6,188 nucleotides of DNA, taken from positions 1-6,188 of the forward strand of contig DATBFY010000754.1 of NCBI GenBank assembly GCA_036558265.1, read 5' to 3'. The position numbers were made by a program, and so were the translations under genes. The notes beneath the pieces were generated by a model. It made no database searches. It had not been told where the DNA came from and saw nothing but the letters and a program-made list of their open reading frames with translations. How positions within the stretch are numbered: the first letter of the stretch is position 1; the number at the start of each line of letters is the position of its first letter. Shown in pieces: positions 1 through 5,740 of the stretch. Origin of the DNA: RYN-433 sp036558265. GTDB taxonomy: Bacteria > Planctomycetota > Phycisphaerae > Tepidisphaerales > Tepidisphaeraceae.

Positions 1-183
1 GCCCTGGGCGTGGTCATCTGGGACCCCGAGGTCTACGCGTTCGACACGATCCCCAACACGATGGACCCGCGCGAGACCACGGTCATCATCTCGATCGCGA
101 TCATCTCCTCCATCCTGGGCGCCCTGGTCCCCGCCGTCGTCGCCGCCCGCAAACACCCTGTGGAGGCATTGCGATGGGAGTAA
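1..183 (+). CDS. ABC transporter permease, FtsX/LolC/E type (C-terminal fragment)
   Basis: Only the last 60 codons are in the window; the gene begins upstream and ends with TAA at 181-183. The visible protein has a short extracytoplasmic stretch (DTIPNTMDPRE, about residues 15-25), then one hydrophobic helix (about residues 28-48, TVIISIAIISSILGALVPAV), then the ending AARKHPVEALRWE. A last membrane helix followed by 'A-R-x-x-P-V-E-A-L-R' is the usual C-terminus of FtsX-like permeases of the LolC/E and MacB families, where it lies in the cytoplasm near the ATPase. A LolD-type ATPase follows on the same strand after about 180 bases, so the two probably form one ABC exporter acting on an envelope substrate. 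The substrate cannot be told from this fragment. The ending PVEALR makes the family call fairly sure; LolC, LolE or MacB cannot be separated here. Confidence 0.82.
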   Translation, partial: ALGVVIWDPEVYAFDTIPNTMDPRETTVIISIAIISSILGALVPAVVAARKHPVEALRWE

Positions 184-205
184 TCACGCCAATCCGCCGT
201 TTAGC

Positions 206-223
206 CGGCCCGTCCACGGGCCG
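206..223 (+). terminator. Possible weak terminator hairpin after the permease gene
   Basis: A 7-bp perfect GC stem (CGGCCCG / CGGGCCG) with a 4-base loop lies 22 bases after the permease stop codon. There is no T-run behind it, so it is not a standard intrinsic terminator. It may instead be only the first member of the palindrome cluster, or protect the 3' end of the permease message. Confidence 0.25.
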
Positions 224-250
224 CCCAGCCGCGGAGCGGCGCCAGAATGT

Positions 251-274
251 AGCCCACGGCGCAAGCCGTGGGTT
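251..274. repeat. Strong hairpin with GCAA (GNRA) tetraloop
   Basis: The stem CCCACGGC (253-260) pairs perfectly with GCCGTGGG (265-272) around the loop GCAA. A G-U pair and an A-U pair extend it to 10 bp. GNRA loops are especially stable in RNA, so this is the hairpin of the cluster most likely to matter in a transcript. The sequence GTGGGTTCCCAC at 268-279 could form a small competing hairpin with the same right arm. Confidence 0.65.
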
Positions 275-364
275 CCCACCCGCACAAGCCCCCCAGCCCC
301 GTAGGGGCGACAGAACCCCGCCCATCCGCAGTAACCCTTAGTACCCGACCCAACCAACTCGCCG

Positions 365-1294
365 ATGTCTCAATCCACCGCCATTCCCCGCCCCGCCGCC
401 ACCACCGACGCCATCCTCCGCGCCCACAACGTCCACCGCGCCTTCAAAATGGGCGACAGCACCGTCGCCGTCCTCAAGGGCGTTGATTTGACCCTCCGCC
501 CCGGCGAGTTCGTCGCCATCGAGGGTCGCTCCGGCTCCGGAAAATCCACGCTCCTCCACATCCTCGGCGGCCTCGACTCGCTTGACGCCGGCTCCCTCGA
601 GTTCGCGGGTCAGAACTACACCCACGGCGCGGACCGCTCGCGTGACGACCGCTGGTATTCCCGCGTCGCACACCCCGCAATCCTGATCGCCCTCCTCCTG
701 GGGAGCCTCGTCGCTGACGTCGTCAGCATCCGGCCGTTCGCTCGGGCCGTCCTGGTGGCCGGCGGCATCCTGGCGATTGCCGTCACCGCGCTTCTGGTAT
801 GGCTCCTTCGCAATTATGCCGAGGAACGCCCCATCACCCACCTGCGAAACACTCAGTTCGGCTTCGTCTTCCAGTTCTATCACCTCCTGCCCGAGCTCAA
901 CGTCCTCGAAAACACGATGCTCGCGGCCATGATCGAACGGTCTTGGTTTGGATTCCGATCCCACCGCCGCGACCTCGTCGAGCGCGCCACCCGACTGTTG
1001 GACCAGGTCGGACTTTCCCACCGCCTCCGCCACCGCCCCAGCCAGCTCTCCGGCGGCGAGCGCCAGCGGGTCGCGATCGCCCGCGCCCTCATGAACGACC
1101 CGCGCGTCCTCTTCGCCGACGAGCCCACCGGCAACCTCGACGCCGACACCGGCCGCCAGATCATGAACCTCCTCGAACAACTCCACCGCGACCAGAACCA
1201 GACCATCGTCATGGTCACCCACGATCGCGCCCTGGCCCGCGAGGCCGATCGCGTCCTGGTCCTCAAGGACGGCAAACTCGAAAAGGCCGACTAA
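365..1294 (+). CDS. lolD: LolD/MacB-type ABC transporter ATP-binding protein with a transmembrane hairpin insertion
   Basis: This is a 309-residue ATPase that should power an envelope exporter together with the FtsX-type permease just upstream. All the ATPase motifs are present: Walker A GRSGSGKST (54-62), Q-loop Q170 in FGFVFQFYHLLPE, signature LSGGERQRVAIARAL (228-242), Walker B VLFADEP with catalytic E253, D-loop GNLD (256-259) and switch H286. 'FVFQF.HLLPE' and 'ADEPTGNLD' are typical of the LolD family. Usual LolD proteins are about 220-235 residues long; the excess lies mainly at about residues 93-157, between Walker A and the Q-loop. There, two hydrophobic segments (about 104-122 and 128-148) are joined by a short loop containing R123 and R127. 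A smaller extra stretch (about 191-205) follows the Q-loop region. The ATG at 365 has no Shine-Dalgarno sequence, but the N-terminus fits the family. ATPase function looks intact; the role of the inserted hairpin is unknown. Confidence 0.95.
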   Translation: MSQSTAIPRPAATTDAILRAHNVHRAFKMGDSTVAVLKGVDLTLRPGEFVAIEGRSGSGKSTLLHILGGLDSLDAGSLEFAGQNYTHGADRSRDDRWYSRVAHPAILIALLLGSLVADVVSIRPFARAVLVAGGILAIAVTALLVWLLRNYAEERPITHLRNTQFGFVFQFYHLLPELNVLENTMLAAMIERSWFGFRSHRRDLVERATRLLDQVGLSHRLRHRPSQLSGGERQRVAIARALMNDPRVLFADEPTGNLDADTGRQIMNLLEQLHRDQNQTIVMVTHDRALAREADRVLVLKDGKLEKAD

Positions 1295-1299
1295 ACTCC

Positions 1300-1416
1300 G
1301 GGTGGCGCGTCAACGGTTCGTGGCCGCCACTGCTGACGGTCGTCCTGACGGTCTGCGTTTTCCTTTCCGCGCGATGCGACGGCGCCGGAGCGCGTCGCCT
1401 GATTCGGGCGCGATGA
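1300..1416 (+). other. Hydrophobic signal-peptide-like stretch without a good start (possible gene remnant)
   Basis: Just after the ATPase, one frame reads SWPPLLTVVLTVCVFLSARC (about 1318-1377), which resembles the hydrophobic core of an export signal, before it stops with TGA at 1414-1416. No ATG or convincing GTG opens it in frame, and the frame is continuous with an out-of-frame reading of the ATPase gene. It contains a 9-bp direct repeat (CTGACGGTC twice, 3 bases apart). It may be the degraded front of the same lost gene whose tail is seen at 1403-1555, or chance. Confidence 0.2.
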
Positions 1417-1520
1417 CGCCGGCGCATTGTACGTCGCCGGATACGAGGGGATGATCTACAAGATGAACTTTGACGGGGCGACGTTCGACCCGACGCCTGC
1501 ACGCGCGACGACGCCGGCGC
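1408..1520. repeat. 18-bp imperfect direct repeat pair (17 of 18 identical)
   Basis: GCGCGATGACGCCGGCGC at 1408-1425 recurs as GCGCGACGACGCCGGCGC at 1503-1520, differing at one base. The copies are 95 bases apart, not a multiple of three, so they are read in different frames and do not come from a protein repeat. They enclose most of the conserved-looking part of the remnant. In such GC-rich DNA partial chance similarity is possible, but a 17/18 match over this distance is notable. Confidence 0.5.
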
Positions 1521-1546
1521 CTCGATGGGACAACGTCAACGCCCCG

Positions 1547-1552
1547 GGAAGG
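1547..1552 (+). promoter_or_regulatory. Ribosome-binding site deciding the hydrolase start
   Basis: GGAAGG lies 8 bases before the ATG at 1561 but only 2 bases before the in-frame ATG at 1555 and downstream of the ATG at 1525. This spacing favours 1561, which also gives a compact signal peptide. Confidence 0.55.
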
Positions 1553-1560
1553 TGATGGAG

Positions 1561-2469
1561 ATGACGAGAGCAGCAAGCGTTCGGCGTGCGATGTCGGTCG
1601 GCCTGGTCGTAGTCGCGCTGTCCGTCATGGCCCGCGCGCAGCAGGACTTTTCCAAGGTCGAGATCACGACCACGCATGTCGCCGGCAACGTCTACATGCT
1701 CCAGGGCGAGGGGGGGAACATCGGCGTGTCCGCAGGGCCCGACGGCCTGCTCATCGTCGATGACGAGTTTGCGCCGCTGGCGGAGAAGATCCAGGCGGCG
1801 CTGACGCAGATCAATCCGGGCAAGCTCAAGTTTGTGCTCAACACGCACTTCCATGGCGACCACACGGGCGCCAATCCGCACTTCGGGCGCCAGGCGCCGA
1901 TCATCGCCCACGCCAACGTCCGCAAACGACTCGGCGGGCTCAAGCTCCTCACGAAGGAAGGGCTGCCCGTGGTCACCTTCGACGAATCGCTTTCCGTGCA
2001 CTTCAACGGCGAGGAGATCAAGGTCCTCCATGTGCCCAACGGCCACACCGACGGCGACAGCCTGATCTTCTTCACCGGCTCGAACGTCGTTCATATGGGC
2101 GATCAGTTCTTCTCGGGCCGGTTCCCCAACATTGACCTGGGCAGCGGCGGGGACGTGCGCGGATACATCCGCAACGTCGAGGAGGCGCTCAAAAAGATCC
2201 CGGCGGATGCCAAGATCATCCCCGGCCACGGCCCGCTGAGCACGATCAAGGAACTGACAGAGTTCCACGAGATGCTGGTGGGGACTGCGGGCTTTGTCGA
2301 GAAGCAGATCGCCGCGGGCAAGACGCTCGAACAGGTCAAGGCCGAAGGCTTGCCACAGCAGTGGAAGGGGTGGGACAAGGTGCCCATCCGCGAAACGCGA
2401 TGGCTCGACATCCTGTATCGTGGCTTGAGCCGCAAGCCGGCCGCGCCCGTGGATGGCAGCAAGCCTTAG
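1561..2469 (+). CDS. Exported metallo-beta-lactamase-fold hydrolase
   Basis: A 302-residue zinc-dependent hydrolase probably exported to the periplasm. Residues 1-26 form a signal peptide: R3, R8 and R9, a hydrophobic core (about 11-23), and a cleavage site ending in ARA before QQ. The metal ligands of the fold are all visible: H96-x-H98-x-D100-H101 (NTHFHGDHTG), H162 (GHTDGDS), D181 (MGDQFF) and H223 (PGHGP). An early 'NIGVSAGPDGLLIVDD' strand pair is also typical. The family includes lactonases, arylsulfatase-like enzymes, SoxH/cyclase-like proteins and B3-like beta-lactamases, so the substrate is not fixed by motif. The gene stands at the head of a run of acid-sugar genes, with the permease beginning 21 to 45 bases downstream, so a lactonase that opens sugar lactones outside the cytoplasm is an attractive guess. 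In-frame ATGs at 1525 and 1555 are alternatives; 1561 is preferred for its ribosome-binding site. Confidence 0.93.
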   Translation: MTRAASVRRAMSVGLVVVALSVMARAQQDFSKVEITTTHVAGNVYMLQGEGGNIGVSAGPDGLLIVDDEFAPLAEKIQAALTQINPGKLKFVLNTHFHGDHTGANPHFGRQAPIIAHANVRKRLGGLKLLTKEGLPVVTFDESLSVHFNGEEIKVLHVPNGHTDGDSLIFFTGSNVVHMGDQFFSGRFPNIDLGSGGDVRGYIRNVEEALKKIPADAKIIPGHGPLSTIKELTEFHEMLVGTAGFVEKQIAAGKTLEQVKAEGLPQQWKGWDKVPIRETRWLDILYRGLSRKPAAPVDGSKP

Positions 2470-2514
2470 CAAAGGGGGGGCGCACCGTCCGTGGAGCAAC
2501 GCCGCACACACGTC

Positions 2515-3531
2515 ATGCGACCGATCCCGATCAAAGACACGCTCGAACGCATTCCCGGCGGGCTGATGGTCGTGCCCCTGCTCCTGGGATGTGCGGTTGC
2601 AAACCTCGCGCCGGCCTTGCCGAAGTGGCTCGGATCGTTCTCCGGCGCCCTGTTTGGGAACCCACTGCCGGTTTTGGCGGTGTTTTACGTCTGCATCGGG
2701 GCGACGGTCGCGTTTGAGACGACCCCGTACGTCCTGAGGAAGGGCGGGGTGCTGTTGGTGACCAAGATCGCATGCGGCCTGCTCTGCGCGGTCGTGCTGG
2801 GTCGTTGGCTGGGCGATGGGGTCGTTCGCGGCGGGTTCTTCTCCGGAATGTCCGCGCTGGCGGTCGTGGCGGCGGTCAATGATACCAACGGGGGGCTCTA
2901 CATGGCCTTGACGGGTCAGTACGGTCGCACGCGGGACGCGGCGGCATACTCGGTGATGTCATTGGAGTCGGGACCGTTCCTGACGATGCTGACTCTGGGC
3001 GCGGCGGGGTTGTCGGCGTTCCCCTGGCCCGCACTTCTGGGCGCCGTCCTGCCATTGCTGGTCGGCATGGTGCTGGGGAACCTGGATCCGAAGATGCGGG
3101 AATTCCTCGGGCGCGGCGTGCCGGTGCTGATCCCGTTCTTCGCGTTTACACTCGGGACGACGATCGACGCGAGCAGTGTCTGGCGCGCCGGCGCGCTCGG
3201 GCTGGCACTGGGGCTGTTGGTGGTCGCGTTCACGGGGAGCCTGCTGTGGTTTGCGGACCGATTGACCGGCGGTACGGGTGTGGCGGGAGTCGCCGCCGCG
3301 TCCACGGCCGGCAATGCCGCGGCGGTTCCGGCGATCGTCGCCGCCGCCAACCCGGCCTACGCCGGCGCGGCCGGTCCCGCCACCGTCCTGGTGTCGGCAA
3401 GCGTGATGGTGACGGCCATCGTCGTGCCGTTCGTGACCGCGTGGGTGGCTCGCCGGGCGAAGCAGGCCTCGGCGGCGCTGGGCGGAACGCCGTTGCGTGG
3501 CGCGAAATTGGCCGCGGAGTCCAAGTCATGA
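2515..3531 (+). CDS. kdgT: KdgT-family acid-sugar (2-keto-3-deoxygluconate type) permease
   Basis: A 338-residue inner-membrane carrier with about ten hydrophobic segments. It closely follows the KdgT family from end to end: IPGGLMVVPLLLG (13-25), NDTNGGLY (122-129), MSLESGP (148-154), LGNLDPKMREF (187-197) and PFFAFTLGTTID (207-218). Known KdgT imports 2-keto-3-deoxygluconate with protons and is about 327 residues long. No KDG kinase or aldolase is seen here. Instead the next two genes act on phosphorylated four-carbon acids, so the real cargo is probably D-threonate, D-erythronate or a similar aldonate; KdgT-like carriers beside pdxA2/DUF1537 genes are known, as I recall, in enterobacteria. 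ATG 2515 gives an N-terminus closest to family length. A GTG at 2491, 10 bases after a G-run (2474-2480), would add 8 residues and is a fair alternative. The stop overlaps the next start (ATGA). Confidence 0.95.
   Translation: MRPIPIKDTLERIPGGLMVVPLLLGCAVANLAPALPKWLGSFSGALFGNPLPVLAVFYVCIGATVAFETTPYVLRKGGVLLVTKIACGLLCAVVLGRWLGDGVVRGGFFSGMSALAVVAAVNDTNGGLYMALTGQYGRTRDAAAYSVMSLESGPFLTMLTLGAAGLSAFPWPALLGAVLPLLVGMVLGNLDPKMREFLGRGVPVLIPFFAFTLGTTIDASSVWRAGALGLALGLLVVAFTGSLLWFADRLTGGTGVAGVAAASTAGNAAAVPAIVAAANPAYAGAAGPATVLVSASVMVTAIVVPFVTAWVARRAKQASAALGGTPLRGAKLAAESKS
3516..3519 (+). promoter_or_regulatory. Ribosome-binding site for pdxA2 inside the permease gene
   Basis: GGAG lies 8 bases before the ATG at 3528, within the last codons of the permease. 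It supports 3528 over any earlier in-frame start and suggests translation of the dehydrogenase is coupled to the permease. Confidence 0.6.
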
Positions 3532-4556
3532 CGTCGCTCGCCCGCCCCCACATTGCGATCACCATGGGAGATCCGGCGGGGATCGGGCCCGAGCTTTGTC
3601 TTCGGCTGTTCGCGCATGCCCATACGAAAGACCTCTGCGTCCCCATCGTGTTGGGTGACGCGTCAATTCTCGCGCGCGTCTCGCAGCGCCTTGGATTGAA
3701 GATGCCGGCCTCTGTGATCTCGCCGGCGCAGCCGTCGCGTGCTTTACGCGAGCTGAGCGAACCCACCGTGGTCGATCTGCACGCCATTGATGAGCCCGCG
3801 GGGATCGAACCTGGCCGGGTCAGCGCCACCACCGGCCGCGCGGCGTTCAACTACATCGAGCACTCGATTGAGGCGGCCCTTTCGGGTGACGTCGACGCGG
3901 TCGTTACCGGGCCGATTCACAAGGAGGCGTTGCGTGCGGCCGGCGTGCCGTTCCCGGGGCACACCGAGATCTATGCCGCGCGCACCGAGGCACGCCGCGC
4001 GTGCATGGCCCTGACCTGCCCCGACCTGACCTGCACCTTCGTCACCGTTCACGTCGGTTATCGCGATGTGCCGCGCCTCTTGAGCGTCCAGCGCGTGCTC
4101 GACGTGATCGGCCTGACCGCCGCGTTCGTGCGCCGCATGCAATCGCGCGAGCCGAGGCTGGCGGTCTGCGGCCTCAACCCGCACGCGGGAGAGCATGGGC
4201 TGTTCGGCGATCGCGAGGAAGAGCGCATCATCGTCCCCGCAATCGAGGCGGCGCGGGCGCAAGGGCTGACAATCGACGGCCCGCTCCCGCCTGACACGGC
4301 GTTCCTCCCCGCGCGCCGCCGCGAGACCGATGCCTTCGTCTGCATGTACCACGACCAGGGTCACATCCCGCTCAAGGCGCTGGCGTTCGACCAGGCGGTG
4401 AACGTGACACTGGGCCTGCCGATCATCCGCACCAGCGTCGATCACGGCACCGCGTTGGACATCGCCTGGCAGGGCAAGGCGAATCCGACCAGCCTGTTCG
4501 AGGCGGTGCGCATCGCGGCGGCGCTGGCGGCGCCAGGGCCTGGGGGGTTGCCATGA
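3528..4556 (+). CDS. pdxA2: PdxA2-type 4-phospho-D-threonate / 4-phospho-D-erythronate 3-dehydrogenase
   Basis: A 342-residue cytoplasmic NAD-dependent dehydrogenase of the PdxA family. The start at 3528 puts the hallmark ITMGDPAGIGPE at residues 11-22. Substrate-binding H145-T146 lies in PFPGHTEIYA, and the three metal-binding histidines are H175 (VTVHVGYRD), H219 (GLNPHAGE) and H275 (MYHDQGH). RTSVDHGTALDIA (301-313) is also conserved. Classical PdxA makes the vitamin B6 precursor and usually reads 'HDQGLPVLK'; here it reads HDQGHIPLK, the wording I associate with PdxA2. The next gene is a DUF1537 kinase, the known partner. In that pathway (established for the pair) 4-phospho-D-threonate or -erythronate is oxidised at C3 and the product loses CO2 to give dihydroxyacetone phosphate. 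The gene overlaps both neighbours by 4 bases (ATGA), so it is firmly in an operon. Exact stereochemistry of the substrate cannot be read from sequence. Confidence 0.95.
   Translation: MTSLARPHIAITMGDPAGIGPELCLRLFAHAHTKDLCVPIVLGDASILARVSQRLGLKMPASVISPAQPSRALRELSEPTVVDLHAIDEPAGIEPGRVSATTGRAAFNYIEHSIEAALSGDVDAVVTGPIHKEALRAAGVPFPGHTEIYAARTEARRACMALTCPDLTCTFVTVHVGYRDVPRLLSVQRVLDVIGLTAAFVRRMQSREPRLAVCGLNPHAGEHGLFGDREEERIIVPAIEAARAQGLTIDGPLPPDTAFLPARRRETDAFVCMYHDQGHIPLKALAFDQAVNVTLGLPIIRTSVDHGTALDIAWQGKANPTSLFEAVRIAAALAAPGPGGLP
4542..4547 (+). promoter_or_regulatory. G-rich ribosome-binding sequence for the acid sugar kinase
   Basis: A run of six G lies 5 bases before the ATG at 4553, inside the end of pdxA2 (codons for PGGLP). 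It is not a textbook AGGAGG but is the only purine-rich stretch in the right place, so coupling through the ATGA overlap probably also matters. Confidence 0.4.
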
Positions 4557-5740
4557 ATGCCGTCGTCATTGCCGATGACCTGAGCGGTGCCGCCGAGCTC
4601 GCGGCTGCCGCCGCGAACCTCGGCTGTTCCGCAGAGGTTCAGACGTCCTTCAACCCGTCGAGTAAGGCAGAGGTTGTCGCGATTGACGCTGACACCCGTG
4701 GAATTTCGGGCAGCGAGGCCGCCGAAGTCATCGCGATGCTGACGCGGGACGTCCTGCGTGCCGAGCCACGCTGGATCTACAAGAAGACCGATTCGGTGCT
4801 GCGCGGCAATGTGCGGGCGGAAATCGAGAGCATGCTGCACGCGACCGGCCTGCCCCGGGCGCTGCTGGTGCCGGCCAACCCGTCGAAGGGGCGCATCATT
4901 CGTGATGGGATTTACCTGGTCGCCGGCACGCCGCTGGCAAAGACCGCGTTCGCGATAGACCCCGAGCACCCACGCCGAACGTCTAGCGTACTGGAACTGT
5001 TGGGGGAAACGGGAAACCTGCCGGTACGGCGGGTGAGCGCTGATGAGGATCTTCCCGGCGAGGGCATCATCGCACCGGATGTGACGGACCCCGCCGATGT
5101 AAAGCGACATGCCGCCCGGGTGGACGACCGTACGCTGCCCGCGGGCGGCGTGGAGTTCTTCGAGGCGCTGCTGGCGGTGAAGCGCAAAGATCAGACGGCG
5201 ATATCTGCTCACGTCCCGAAGCGGCTCGACGGCGCGACGCTTTTCGTCTGCGGCAGCGCGCACGCCTGGGACCAGGGCCGCGGGTCGGCTTGCGCGCGGT
5301 ACGGGATGGCGGTGCTGTCGATGCCGGATGACATGCGATCCGGCGCCGTGGCCGATGACGACGCGGTTGCCGGATGGGCCGAACGCATCGCGAACGCGAT
5401 TTCGGCGAGCGGCCGCGCCCTGGTCGCCATTGGCCGCGCCCAGGCGCCGGACGAGAAGACAGCGCCGCCCCATTGTTTGGCAGACCTGCTTGCCCAGGCC
5501 GTCGCCGGTATCCTGCGGCGAGGAACGAACGTTACCTTGTGCGTCGAAGGCGGGTCGACCGCGTCGGCCCTCCTGCGCGCGATGGGTTGGACGCGCCTGA
5601 CGGCGCAGCCATCGCCGGGCCTGGCGGGCGTTGCGGCGCTTCGCCCCGAGGGCATCGAGGATACGTTATTGTTCGTGAAACCCGGAAGCTATCCCTGGCC
5701 GGCCCAACTCTGGCCCGAGGCGACACCGGAGGGCGTTTGA
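4553..5740 (+). CDS. dtnK: Four-carbon acid sugar kinase (DUF1537 family, D-threonate/erythronate kinase type)
   Basis: A 395-residue cytoplasmic kinase that phosphorylates O4 of a four-carbon acid sugar with ATP. The N-terminal sugar-binding domain shows ADDLSGAAE (7-15, usually ADDLTGA), KKTDSVLRGN (77-86) and a substrate-loop region NPSKGRIIRDGIYLVAGTPL (109-128). The C-terminal nucleotide-binding domain shows CVEGGSTASALL (330-341) and FVKPGSYPWP (374-383). Several family positions are altered: GGSTA where GGDTA is common, and KPGSYPWP where many members have a KSGGFG-like turn. This suggests a divergent branch rather than a dead enzyme, since all blocks are in order and the length (about 400-430 usual) is near normal. 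Pairing with pdxA2 points to D-threonate or D-erythronate; L-threonate kinases usually sit with other dehydrogenase and isomerase genes. It overlaps pdxA2 by 4 bases and the cytochrome gene by 1. Confidence 0.92.
   Translation: MNAVVIADDLSGAAELAAAAANLGCSAEVQTSFNPSSKAEVVAIDADTRGISGSEAAEVIAMLTRDVLRAEPRWIYKKTDSVLRGNVRAEIESMLHATGLPRALLVPANPSKGRIIRDGIYLVAGTPLAKTAFAIDPEHPRRTSSVLELLGETGNLPVRRVSADEDLPGEGIIAPDVTDPADVKRHAARVDDRTLPAGGVEFFEALLAVKRKDQTAISAHVPKRLDGATLFVCGSAHAWDQGRGSACARYGMAVLSMPDDMRSGAVADDDAVAGWAERIANAISASGRALVAIGRAQAPDEKTAPPHCLADLLAQAVAGILRRGTNVTLCVEGGSTASALLRAMGWTRLTAQPSPGLAGVAALRPEGIEDTLLFVKPGSYPWPAQLWPEATPEGV
5728..5733 (+). promoter_or_regulatory. Strong ribosome-binding site for the cytochrome gene
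   Basis: GGAGGG lies 6 bases before the ATG at 5740 and 9 before a second in-frame ATG at 5743. It is written inside the last kinase codons (PEGV then stop), so the cytochrome gene is built to be translated from the same message. Confidence 0.7.

Larger units (their letters stand above)
206..308. repeat. Cluster of four short GC-rich palindromes (REP-like intergenic element)
   Basis: Between the permease and the ATPase there are four perfect or near-perfect hairpins in about 100 bases. They lie at 206-223 (7-bp stem, loop TCCA), 228-240 (5-bp stem GCCGC, loop GGA), 251-274 (8-bp perfect stem extended by G-T and A-T pairs, loop GCAA) and 296-308 (5-bp stem GCCCC, loop GTA). They sit close together and each has different stem letters, so this is a compound element rather than one repeat copied four times. 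I remember similar wording ('CCCCGTAGGGGCGACAGA', 'GCCCACGGC...GCCGTGGG') scattered between genes of planctomycete genomes, but I cannot search here. Possible roles are an mRNA-stabilising or attenuating structure between permease and ATPase, or a mobile REP element moved by a Y1-type transposase encoded elsewhere. Confidence 0.7.
1403..1555 (+). pseudogene. Remnant of a secreted beta-propeller-like protein (C-terminal piece)
   Basis: An open stretch from just after a TGA (1400-1402) to a TGA at 1553-1555 has no usable start of its own. It encodes about 50 residues containing ALYVAGYEGMIYKMNFDGA, after which the reading becomes low-complexity and GC-driven (ATTPAPRW). The wording 'DGALYVxGYEGxIYRxxF' is, from memory, like the last blade of secreted planctomycete beta-propeller or dehydrogenase-like proteins, so this is probably the leftover 3' end of a deleted gene. 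A hydrophobic signal-like stretch lies just before it in another frame, which would fit a gene whose middle was lost. The piece ends inside the ribosome-binding region of the following hydrolase. The resemblance is by eye only, and the piece is too short to be sure. Confidence 0.35.

Noticed and set aside
101..325. A small minus-strand open frame across the palindrome cluster
   Set aside because: Its translation is simply the palindromes read as codons, rich in Arg and Gly. Repeats of this kind often create false small proteins.
338..1222. A long open frame on the minus strand across the ATPase gene (294 codons)
   Set aside because: It is the antisense shadow of a gene with complete ABC motifs. 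Its acidic, repetitive composition comes from the GC-rich codons of the real gene, and no family motif is seen.
1295..1560. Search for a tRNA, small RNA or intrinsic terminator after the ATPase gene
   Set aside because: No cloverleaf, no hairpin with a T-run and no clear promoter boxes were seen. CRISPR-like repeats are absent from the whole window.
1710..1716. A run of seven G inside the hydrolase gene as a phase-variation switch (another run of seven at 2474-2480)
   Set aside because: The frame is intact, seven G is short for such switches, and the run encodes the ordinary Gly-Gly of the family.
1456..2511. A 351-codon open frame on the minus strand across the hydrolase gene
   Set aside because: It covers a clearly coding + strand gene with all zinc ligands. 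The reverse reading shows no motif or plausible start context.
3246..3527. An N-terminal extension of 94 codons for the dehydrogenase from an earlier in-frame start
   Set aside because: The extra residues are an Arg/Gly-rich out-of-frame reading of the permease. The family N-terminus and a GGAG site both point to 3528.
3528..4556. Annotation as the vitamin B6 biosynthetic enzyme PdxA
   Set aside because: HDQGHIPLK wording and the overlap with a DUF1537 kinase and KdgT-type carrier fit the catabolic PdxA2 branch better.
4442..5473. A 343-codon open frame on the minus strand across the kinase gene
   Set aside because: It is a high-GC antisense shadow of a gene with conserved DUF1537 blocks, with no recognisable domain of its own.
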